Part shown: piece after piece, positions 1 to 6,042 of the stretch
Layout: the number at the start of each line of letters is the position of its first letter
How positions within the stretch are numbered: the first letter of the stretch is position 1
DNA from: Desulfohalobiaceae bacterium
GTDB taxonomy: Bacteria > Desulfobacterota > Desulfovibrionia > Desulfovibrionales > Desulfothermaceae
Direction of reading: 5' to 3'
Assembly: GCA_021737525.1 (NCBI GenBank)
Contig: JAIPDU010000024.1
Location: forward strand, 1-12,538
Length of the DNA: 12,538 nucleotides
Made by a program: the position numbers and the translations under genes
Notes under the pieces: generated by a model
Told to the model about the DNA's origin: nothing
Database searches by the model: none
What the model saw: the letters and a program-made list of their open reading frames with translations, nothing else

Positions 1-1987
1 TGGCGCCCAGTGACCGGAGCTTGCGACAGAGCTGCTCCTGGGCTGAGCGCCTTGAGGGCTGCTCCAGAGGCTCCAGACGAACCCGGACCTGCTCCGAATC
101 ACTTCGAATCCAGCCCTGACAGTGGGCTATGGCATACAATAGATCCACATACTCGTCTTTGTTCTGATAGATGGAAAGGAGCCAATCCGCCATTTGCTTG
201 CGGACATTCCAGACTGAAGCGGTGACGAAATCAAACAGGTTTTTGCTCTCGGTATCGATCTTCTTGATGCGCTCCAGACTCTCCTCCTCCGTAGAATCAA
301 GTCGTTCGGGAAGCTCGCTCTTTTCCTGTTTGAGAGACTGAAGCTCAGCTTCTATCGTCTCTTTATCCTGTTGAAGTCGGGACCAGGCACTGTTTTTACG
401 GGGAGTGCCGTTCTTGTTCAGGACTTGCTGGGTCCTCGCAAGCTTCCTGTAGATAGTGTTCAGCTTTTTCTTCACTCGGGCGATCTGCTTTTTCTTCTCC
501 GCGAGTTCAGGATTGGCCACGTCCTGATGGTCACTGTCGTCCGTGATCAGACTTCCGGGCCGGTAATGCAGGGGATGCCTGCTCCCCAGGTGCTTGAAAG
601 TGTTCTCCGAGGCCCCCCAGCGGGTCAGGATGGCCCGGGCGCACTCCTCAGTGCTCATTGTGTCTCGGGGGACATTGCTCAATCCGCAGGTCTTGCGATT
701 GGAGGTAACGTTCCAGATATAGATCCGCCGCAGGCTCAGGTGATACCTGGTGCCGTCCTCTGCGGTCCAGCTCACGTTCTTGTCATCCTCGAAGACCCGA
801 TAGGTCTTTCTGCTCTGACAGAATTCAGTGGCAAAGCGCTCCTGGTCCAGGGCCTCCAGCTCCTGAGCCTTGGTGTTCTTTTCCCAGGTGACGAAGAGAA
901 TGCCCTGATGATCCATGCGGGAAAACTGTTCCGCTCCATAGGCCTCCCGGTCAAAGACCATGACCGGCCCGTAGGGGACTTCTTGTCCCCACTTGTTGGC
1001 AAGGTCGACAATCCGCTGTCGGATATCGCCTTTGCCCTCCTGGATTTCGAAGTCCACAATGCGACCTGTCTGGTCAGTGGTGACCATGTTGGTCTGCCCG
1101 GGCATCATCAGGCGGCGCTGCGTGCTGTATCCCTTATGGAGCCGCTCCCGGCCTGAATAGGCCAAGAGGTGATTGTCGGTGAACCAGAGCCAAAGCCCCA
1201 CGAGACCAGCTCGAACCTGATAGAGGAACAAGGTGTTCAGTAAGTGTTTGGCCTGTTCCCAGGACAAGGCTTGAGAGAGCCAGCCCCGGACCCTTTTTCG
1301 AGAGGGTTTTTCGCCAAGACCCAGGATAGAGGCGATCTCGTCCAGGCGTTCGTTCTTGAGCTGCTCAATAGAGTGGATGTTGCGGACAGACATGAAGCAA
1401 AAGACCATAAAGAGCTTGGCAAGCGGCCCATACAGGGACTGCAGGAGCTTGAGCCAATCATACTGGGCAACAAGGGTGATGAGGTAGGAGAAGACCCCGG
1501 CATAACGGGTGAAAGTCCATTCCCGCTCCTGCTGATAGGGTTGCTCCTCGTCTTCCACATTGGGTTCATTCAGAGGGAGTTGCAACTGACTTGACGCGGC
1601 ATCCTGCTTGGCCTTCCGTAATTGCTCTATCTCTCTGACTTTATTGCCTTTCTGTCTTTCTTGAGCGCTGTCTTGGCGATGTTTTTCTGTTGCTTTGCTT
1701 TTTTTAGGACTATAGCTATGGACAAGTCCTTCAATGCCATAACGCTTTTTGACATCAATGTAGTTATCAATGGATTGTCTACTGATGCCAAAAACTTTTG
1801 CTAGCTTTATTTTAGTAGCACCAAGCTCAACAGCTTCAGTGATAAGTATCTTTCTTTCGACTTTATCAGTATTATTAATAGTTTTTACTAATTCATCATT
1901 TTTATATAAAGCAGCTTTGAAAGAAGCTTTACCTATAAAAGCAACAGCTAAGAAGTTACCAATATCGAATTTTTGAGCTGTTTGCAT
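1..1987 (-). mobile_element. DDE transposase of an insertion sequence, C-terminus cut by window edge
   Basis: One uninterrupted frame of 662 codons runs from ATG at 1987 to the left edge with no stop, so the 3' end is outside the window. Residues about 35-95 form a helix-turn-helix (KLAKVFGISRQSIDNYI) that would bind the element ends. The catalytic part has a plausible DDE triad: Asp in WFTDNHLLAYSG, Asp in VMVFDREAYGA and Glu in RWGASENTFKHLG; the last resembles the E-N-x-F-K/R signature of IS4-like/IS1634-like transposases. After this comes a Lys/Glu-rich, probably coiled-coil region (AEKKKQIARVKKKL onward). An AGAGG ribosome site lies 5 nt before the ATG, inside a hairpin. The first ~120 codons are AT-rich (about 34% GC counted by hand over 1621-1980) while the rest is clearly above 50% GC, suggesting a chimera or recently joined gene. 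Exact IS family is not assigned. Transposase identity is confident; activity is unknown because the far end is not visible. Confidence 0.85.
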
Positions 1988-2026
1988 AGTAGCCTCTGCA
2001 ATAAGTAGTTTTTTGCAGAGTACTAT
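1986..2026 (-). promoter_or_regulatory. Hairpin covering the transposase ribosome site and start
   Basis: Arms atagta (1986-1991) plus ctctgcaa (1994-2001) pair with ttgcagag (2013-2020) plus tactat (2021-2026), with a 2-nt bulge and an 11-nt loop. In a minus-strand transcript the AGAGG ribosome site (1993-1997) and the first two bases of the ATG lie in the stem. Transcripts entering from outside would carry this closed structure, a known way in which insertion sequences such as IS10 and IS50 limit transposase made from read-through RNA. The pairing is seen; the function is inferred. Confidence 0.55.
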
Positions 2027-2059
2027 ATGAAGGAATATCGAGCAAGAGTAATTTTATGT

Positions 2060-2088
2060 TTGACATCTGCATAACCATTGAGTAATCT
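2060..2088 (+). promoter_or_regulatory. Candidate outward-facing sigma70 promoter at the IS end
   Basis: A perfect TTGACA (2060-2065) is followed after 17 nt by TAATCT (2083-2088); a TATAAT also occurs at 2088-2093 but at 22-nt spacing. It points away from the transposase, toward the inverted-repeat element and the hydrolase gene. The -35 is strong and the -10 mediocre (3 of 6), so this could be chance in AT-rich DNA. Confidence 0.35.
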
Positions 2089-2142
2089 ATAATGCTATCA
2101 ACAATGGATTGAACGACAGCGAATGTCCAACTTTATAAATAT

Positions 2143-2162
2143 ATTCAATGATTTCATTGAAT
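2143..2162. repeat. 20-bp palindrome near the AT-rich boundary
   Basis: Perfect 9-bp arms, attcaatga and tcattgaat, flank a central tt. It lies about 10 nt inside the point where AT-rich DNA gives way to GC-rich DNA, so it may be a transposase or regulator binding site at the element end. No function can be shown from sequence. Confidence 0.5.
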
Positions 2163-2255
2163 TATGTATCGACGCGGGTGCGCTTGGGCAGAGGTCTGTA
2201 ATTGGGGTGTACACGAATAGAGAAAATGTATCACTCACAAAAAGTCGCGAAAAGA

Positions 2256-2560
2256 GTAACTATTCACCAACTCCCTGATCAGGATAAGCCTACCCGTGGT
2301 ATTTTGAATCATTTTAGTGGAGACTCTGCCGGATTTTCTTCGCTCGCCACGTGGGGGAAACCCGACCGTGAACGAGCTTTAAGGTGCAAAAATGCGTTGC
2401 TGAGGAAATGGTGTCCAGTCCCGGAAAACAGCAACCAACGAGAGTCGGGTGGGGGCAGGGATGCCCCCACGTGGCGAGCGTTAGAAAATCCAGAGTCGAA
2501 GCTGCATGATGCAAAATACCACGGGTAGGCTCACGGTTCCGCAAGATGGTGAACAGTTAC
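2256..2560. repeat. Large nested inverted repeat (MITE-like or structured RNA)
   Basis: The outer arms are gtaactattcacca (2256-2269) against tggtgaacagttac (2547-2560), 13 of 14 paired. The next arms, agcctacccgtggtattttg (2287-2306) and its exact complement at 2512-2531, pair over all 20 bases. Further in, gctcgccacgtggggg (2342-2357) pairs with cccccacgtggcgagc (2464-2479) and gattttct with agaaaatc. The right arm carries an extra internal hairpin gtgggggc/gcccccac (2449-2456 with 2463-2470). The core has gttgctg/cagcaac (2396-2402 with 2429-2435). The whole unit is about 305 bp with no credible gene. Long inverted termini and lack of coding suggest a MITE-like non-autonomous element or a long folded RNA. 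No clear target-site duplication was found. Confidence 0.7.
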
Positions 2561-2630
2561 CGAAAAGATAGGAAATCTTCCTGACAGGGCTGTACCAGAC
2601 ACGATTGTTTCACTCTATTTCCCTTCATTG

Positions 2631-2679
2631 CGTGGATTGAAGTCCATCTAACAGTGTATTCCTGAGACTCTAATCCACG
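2631..2679. repeat. Stem-loop upstream of the hydrolase gene
   Basis: cgtggattgaagtc (2631-2644) pairs with gactctaatccacg (2666-2679) at 12 of 14 positions around a 21-nt loop. No T-run follows on the plus strand, so it does not look like a standard intrinsic terminator. It could be an mRNA leader structure or operator for the gene starting at 2748. Confidence 0.45.
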
Positions 2680-2747
2680 TTGTAAAGAAAGCATCTCGAT
2701 TTCCCACATAAAAAGCTGCTGTTCCAGAAAAGCAGGTTGAGACCGCG

Positions 2748-4025
2748 ATGATTCCTGGAAAAAAATTCCGCTTGAACAAGAAGCTCGTTGCTTTTCTGTC
2801 TATCCTCCTTCTTGGTATCCTTTCCCTCCTCTGTTTCGGCGCGTACAAGATATACAGCACCTTGGACCGGGTCATCTACCACACCTCGCGCGGGGATATC
2901 CCCTCCACAACCCCGGGGCGGTATGATCTCCAATACAGGGACATCGAATTCGAATCGTCCGGGGGCCTCCTGCTCAAGGGCTGGTATATTCCGGGCGGGA
3001 CAGATGACTGTGTCATCCTTGCTCCAGGGAAGGGATCAAACAGATGGGACGTTCTGCCCTACGCCCCCTTTCTCCACAAAGCCGGCTACGATGTCCTGCT
3101 TTTCGATCCCCAGAGCACAGGGCTCAGTCAAGGAGACCAGTACGCCTTCGGATATTACGAAAGCAGAAACCTGCTCCGGGCCGTGGATTATCTGCAATCA
3201 CGGCACAACCCCGAGGACATCGCGCTCCTGGGCAGATCCGCCGGGGGAACGGCCTCCATTCTGGCGGCTTTGGAGGACCCGCGCATAACTGCCGTCATCG
3301 CCGACAGTCCCTTCGCCAATCTCCGGAAAGCCGCGGCCAACTACGAAGCGCCCCACAAAAAGTTCATGTTCCGAGCCGTATTCCGGCTCTATACACTCGG
3401 TGCCGAGATCATGCTGGGATTCGACGTGGGTTCGAAACTGGATCTGACAAGCAAAATCCATAACCTGAGTCAGCCGCTCTTCCTGATCCACGGCACCGAG
3501 GACCGGATCATCCACCCCTCCAATTCCAGGCTCCTGTATTCCCTGGCTCCCGGGCCCAAAGAGCTGTGGCTTGTTCCGGAAACAGGACACATCCAGAGCT
3601 TTTCCCGAAAGCCCGGGGTCTGCAAAAGGAAGATCCTTTCCTTCCTGGACAGGCATCTCCGGAAAAGGCCCCCGGTATCGGCGAGAGCCCCGAATAAGCC
3701 CGATGCGGGCACCCTTGCGGGACCATGGGAGGCCGACAGCCAGCGCCACCGGCCACCGGACTATTCGGCAGCCCCTTCCATCTCTTGCGTGTCGCTGCTC
3801 ACCTGCAACTGGTGGACACAAAGGACGCAGAGCTCCACCCCGTCCATGTCCAGGATGTATTCCTCGTCCGCCCAGACGCCGCAATCTTCACACTTTTTTT
3901 GCATACTCTCCTCCCTGCAAGGACCCGGGCCGTCCGGCTCGGGTCCGGTTATTCGGCCTATTCCCCAAACCCGGAAATCCAGGCCCTTGTCCGCTCCGCC
4001 TCGTCCGTCCCAATCCCCGGCATAA
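2748..4025 (+). CDS. Membrane-anchored alpha/beta hydrolase, 3' end probably frameshifted
   Basis: A serine hydrolase of the alpha/beta-hydrolase (BAAT/DLH-like, YqkD-type) fold; substrate unknown. Residues 1-12 are basic and 13-33 form one hydrophobic segment, giving an N-terminal signal anchor with the enzyme probably outside the cytoplasm. The nucleophile elbow is GRSAGG with Ser164; Asp252 in HGTEDRIIH and His281 in ETGHIQSF complete the triad. The fold ends near residue 305 (KILSFLDRHLRKR). The frame then stays open to 4025, adding about 120 Ser/Pro/Arg-rich residues that resemble no domain and lie antisense to two small ORFs with good ribosome sites. One extra C in the C5 run at 3669-3673 would give RPPGIGESPE and a TAA at 3695-3697, followed at once by a small GC hairpin (3698-3710), so the native end is probably 3697. 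The ATG at 2748 is preceded by only a weak GAG site. Hydrolase call is firm; the C-terminus is doubtful. Confidence 0.8.
   Translation: MIPGKKFRLNKKLVAFLSILLLGILSLLCFGAYKIYSTLDRVIYHTSRGDIPSTTPGRYDLQYRDIEFESSGGLLLKGWYIPGGTDDCVILAPGKGSNRWDVLPYAPFLHKAGYDVLLFDPQSTGLSQGDQYAFGYYESRNLLRAVDYLQSRHNPEDIALLGRSAGGTASILAALEDPRITAVIADSPFANLRKAAANYEAPHKKFMFRAVFRLYTLGAEIMLGFDVGSKLDLTSKIHNLSQPLFLIHGTEDRIIHPSNSRLLYSLAPGPKELWLVPETGHIQSFSRKPGVCKRKILSFLDRHLRKRPPVSARAPNKPDAGTLAGPWEADSQRHRPPDYSAAPSISCVSLLTCNWWTQRTQSSTPSMSRMYSSSAQTPQSSHFFCILSSLQGPGPSGSGPVIRPIPQTRKSRPLSAPPRPSQSPA
3761..3904 (-). CDS. 47-residue CxxC/CxxC zinc-ribbon-like protein
   Basis: ATG at 3904, stop TAG at 3763-3761. The peptide begins MQKKCEDCGVWADEEYILD and carries two CxxC pairs, Cys5/Cys8 and Cys26/Cys29, with spacing suited to one tetrahedral zinc (or iron) site. 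A strong GGAGG sits 5-7 nt before the ATG, which supports real translation. It lies downstream of umuC in the same direction (136 nt after the umuC stop) and converges on the hydrolase gene, whose open but doubtful 3' extension overlaps it. Similar tiny zinc-ribbon proteins are frequent in sulfate reducers, but the role is unknown. It may be a folding, nucleic-acid-binding or redox peptide. Two regular CxxC pairs plus the ribosome site make chance unlikely. Confidence 0.7.
   Translation of the reverse strand: MQKKCEDCGVWADEEYILDMDGVELCVLCVHQLQVSSDTQEMEGAAE
3921..3947. repeat. GC-rich hairpin between the 21-codon ORF and the zinc-ribbon gene
   Basis: ggacccg (3921-3927) pairs with cgggtcc (3941-3947); inside it gcc pairs with ggc around a GTCC loop, giving about 11 pairs with one G-T. 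There is no T-run on either side, so it is only a possible attenuator or weak terminator ahead of the small gene on the minus strand. Confidence 0.35.
3958..4023 (-). CDS. Possible 21-residue peptide after umuC
   Basis: ATG at 4023 and TAG at 3960-3958 encode MPGIGTDEAERTRAWISGFGE. A textbook GGAGG lies 6 nt before the ATG, and the ORF begins 17 nt after the umuC stop, spacing typical of an operon. No family is recognised. A GC hairpin follows its stop and precedes the zinc-ribbon gene, so it could be a leader peptide. It is too short for codon statistics; the ribosome site and spacing are the only evidence. Confidence 0.35.
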   Translation of the reverse strand: MPGIGTDEAERTRAWISGFGE

Positions 4026-4040
4026 TGTTCCTCCCGGCTG

Positions 4041-5339
4041 TCACACCCCCACCAGGGGCAGATCCTTCCACCGGGTGGTGAACTCCCGGGACATCTTCCC
4101 CCGCCGCATCTCCCATTTTCTCTCCACTCCGACAGAGGCGAAACACACCGTGTCCCGGCCGTATCGGGAATTGATCCGGTCCATGGCCCCCATCAGCCCC
4201 TTCTTGAGGAGCTTCGTCCCCGCATCCGGGTCCATGAGGCTCAGGCGCCTTCCCTTCTCCTGCTCCAGGGCGGTCAAAAGGACTCCGGTCTTGTTGTAGG
4301 CATACCCCTGTCTATAGATCCGCCCCAGGAGCTCCAGGGCGGGACCCAAAAGATCCGGAGTGTGATTGGTCGCAAAGGCAAGGACCCGGGACTGGCAGGG
4401 CGTGTGCTGGGGAACCGGCTTGTGGCGGTTGGTTTCCAGAAATACCTGAACGCAGCCGGCCACCTGGCCGGATCGGCGCAGCTTCTCCCCGGCCCGCTGC
4501 ACATGGGCGGTCAGGGCCTCGCGGAGCTCGTCCAGGCTCGTCACCGGACGGCCGAAGGAGCGGGAACGGACCATGCTCTTGGCCGGGGGCGGATCCTCCT
4601 CCAAGCCGAAACACGGAACCCCTCGCAGCTCGAGCAGGAGATGCAGGCCCGCAACAGTCAGCCGCTTCCTGACCCAGCGATCTTCGGCCCGAGCGAGATC
4701 CAGGGCGGTGCGGATGCCGTGCTTCTCCAGCAACGCCGAATAGCGCGGGCCGATTCCCCATACATTCCCCACCTTCACCCCGCCCAGCAGGCTCTCCCTG
4801 TCCGGACGGCCCTGCAGATCGAGAACCCCGGCAAAGCGGGAGTCCTTCTTGGCCAGCCTGTTGGCCAGCTTGGCCAGGCTCTTGGTCCGGGCCAGACCGA
4901 TGGAGACGGGGATCCCGGTGCACCTTTCCACCTCCCTCCGGATGCGGCGGGCATATTCCTCCAAGTGGGGAGACCACTTCCCCGGAAAGAAAAGAAAGGC
5001 CTCGTCGTGGGAATAGATTTCCATCTCCGGGGCACAGGAGGCCAGCAGGCTCATCACCCTGTCCGACATGTCCGAGTACAGGGCGTAGTTGGAGGAGAAC
5101 TCCACCACGCCGTGCCGTTGGAAAAACGCTCTCCACTTGAAGGCGGGGGCGCCCATGGGCACCCCCAGGCCCTTGACCTCGTCGGAGCGGGCCACGATGC
5201 AGCCGTCGTTGTTGGAGAGCACCACCACGGGACGTCCCTCCAGCTCCGGCTGAAAAACCCGCTCGCAGGAGACGTAGAAGTTGTTGCAATCCACTAGGGC
5301 GAAGATCCCCCTAGCGGGAGTCGAGGGGATGGAGCACAT
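4041..5339 (-). CDS. umuC: Y-family DNA polymerase V catalytic subunit UmuC
   Basis: A translesion DNA polymerase that copies past damaged bases as part of the SOS response, working with UmuD' and the beta clamp. The 432-residue length matches the family (E. coli UmuC 422). The N-terminus FALVDCNNFYVSCERVF holds metal-binding Asp17, and YSHDEAFLF holds Asp112 and Glu113, the catalytic pair of the Y family; the His replaces the usual Ile of SIDE. SIGLARTKSLAKLANRLAKK (about 146-165) is the palm/fingers nucleotide-binding region, GIGPRYSALLEKHGI (196-210) the HhH motif, and TTRWKDLP the typical C-terminus. The clamp-binding motif position reads RLSLMD (365-370), lacking the consensus Gln. The chosen ATG at 5339 overlaps the umuD stop by 29 nt and has GGAG 9 nt upstream, so translation is probably coupled. 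No ATG lies closer to the conserved region. Confidence 0.93.
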   Translation of the reverse strand: MCSIPSTPARGIFALVDCNNFYVSCERVFQPELEGRPVVVLSNNDGCIVARSDEVKGLGVPMGAPAFKWRAFFQRHGVVEFSSNYALYSDMSDRVMSLLASCAPEMEIYSHDEAFLFFPGKWSPHLEEYARRIRREVERCTGIPVSIGLARTKSLAKLANRLAKKDSRFAGVLDLQGRPDRESLLGGVKVGNVWGIGPRYSALLEKHGIRTALDLARAEDRWVRKRLTVAGLHLLLELRGVPCFGLEEDPPPAKSMVRSRSFGRPVTSLDELREALTAHVQRAGEKLRRSGQVAGCVQVFLETNRHKPVPQHTPCQSRVLAFATNHTPDLLGPALELLGRIYRQGYAYNKTGVLLTALEQEKGRRLSLMDPDAGTKLLKKGLMGAMDRINSRYGRDTVCFASVGVERKWEMRRGKMSREFTTRWKDLPLVGV

Positions 5340-5700
5340 TTGTGACCACTCCAAAGATCCGGAGATCGGTTTCACTCCTTGCCTCCGCTGCCCGCGATGC
5401 CCCGGAGTAGAGCCAAAGGAGGCCGCCCCGGCGAAGCAGCAATCGAAGCAGCATCTCCCCGCCTGACCTGACCACCACGAGGCTCCCGGCCCCGAGATCC
5501 GGCTCCAGGGCGCGGTCCACCACCAGGAGATCCCCGGCCCGGACCCCGCCGCAAAGATCCGTCTCCTCCGCGGCCCGCAGGAAGAAGGTGGAGGCCGGAC
5601 GGCGCACAAGCAGCTCGTTCAGGTCGAGCCGCCTGTTGCGAAAGTCTTCTCCGGCCGAGGCGAAGCCGGTGGTGGTTTTCTGCTGCTCGGACTGGCTCAT
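5311..5700 (-). CDS. umuD: UmuD-like S24-fold protein lacking the Ser/Lys dyad
   Basis: The partner subunit for UmuC. RRLDLNELLVRRPASTFFLRA, split here as RRLDLNELLVRR and PASTFFLRA, and GVRAGDLLVVDRALEP match the UmuD/LexA peptidase fold, and FGVVTNVLH matches its last strand. Alignment to E. coli UmuD needs no gaps around the active site: the KASGDSM region reads RAAEETD, putting Thr47 where the catalytic Ser60 sits. The GEFTVKKL region reads GEMLLRLL, putting Arg86 where Lys97 sits. The N-terminus is also short: G12 of TTTGFASAGEDF aligns with the residue after the E. coli cleavage site (Cys24-Gly25), leaving 11 residues instead of 24. An in-frame TGA 27 nt upstream excludes an upstream ATG. 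The protein therefore looks like a naturally pre-processed UmuD' analogue, as phage P1 HumD is. A palindrome 103 nt upstream is the likely control site. At 129 residues it is near UmuD size (139). Confidence 0.85.
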   Translation of the reverse strand: MSQSEQQKTTTGFASAGEDFRNRRLDLNELLVRRPASTFFLRAAEETDLCGGVRAGDLLVVDRALEPDLGAGSLVVVRSGGEMLLRLLLRRGGLLWLYSGASRAAEARSETDLRIFGVVTNVLHPLDSR

Positions 5701-6042
5701 ATGCGCATTCTTCCCTGACAGGAATCAGAAAAAGTTCCTCCACATGCCGGTGACACGCCCGGGGATCCGCACGGCTTCGACTTCGTGGCCCCGGAGGTCA
5801 ACTTGTTTACCTCAGTGTAAACAAAAAGGTCACCGGGATGCAACCCCTCATTCAGACCTCACCGTTCGCACCGGCACTGCTTGTGCGGCTCAAACCTCCT
5901 GTGCTAGGACATTTGGACATGGTCGGGAATACGGAGCCCGAAAAGAACGCGGAAGGCAAGGGGGCGGGAAATGGGCGGACGCTTCGCCCTGTGGGACGGT
6001 GGGATATCGGTCCGGCAGAGGAACAGCCGCATGCCGCAACCC
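5701..6042. other. 342-nt spacer between umuD and the small membrane-protein gene
   Basis: This holds the umuD upstream region with one clear palindrome (5803-5824). From 5825 to 6042 no coding frame is convincing; open frames on both strands lack recognisable domains or good ribosome sites. A small GGGCG/CGCCC stem at 5973-5989 lies beyond the stop of the 6043-6414 gene but has no T-run. Confidence 0.5.
5803..5824. promoter_or_regulatory. Palindromic operator candidate upstream of umuDC
   Basis: Perfect 8-bp arms TTGTTTAC (5803-5810) and GTAAACAA (5817-5824) are separated by 6 nt. It lies 103 nt before the umuD start. umuDC operons are normally repressed by LexA, and LexA sites are spaced inverted repeats whose sequence varies among lineages, so this is a reasonable SOS-box candidate. 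It does not match the E. coli CTGT-N8-ACAG site, and the regulator is inferred only from position. Confidence 0.5.

Larger units (their letters stand above)
1988..2747. other. 760-nt non-coding stretch: IS flank plus inverted repeats
   Basis: No convincing protein gene is present. From 1988 to about 2170 the DNA is AT-rich and is probably the promoter/terminal region of the insertion sequence. It contains the start hairpin, a TTGACA promoter-like site and a 20-bp palindrome. From about 2171 composition returns to GC-rich. The region 2256-2560 is occupied by a nested inverted repeat, and 2631-2679 by a smaller hairpin. The open frames across 2202-2544 lie within the inverted repeat on both strands and look like by-products of it. 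The IS boundary cannot be fixed because its other end is outside the window. Confidence 0.6.

Noticed and set aside
371..1156. 261-codon plus-strand frame at the left end
   Set aside because: It lies antisense to the continuous 662-codon transposase frame, which has the DDE motifs.
2202..2528. 108-codon frame inside the inverted repeat
   Set aside because: Both strands give similar peptides because of the palindrome; there is no ribosome site or family resemblance.
3921..3947. Intrinsic terminator
   Set aside because: The GC-rich stem is good but no T-run follows on either strand; kept only as a hairpin.
4041..5609. UmuC starting at 5609 (522 residues)
   Set aside because: The extra N-terminal 90 residues are an alternative-frame reading of umuD and are absent from the UmuC family; ATG 5339 fits family length.
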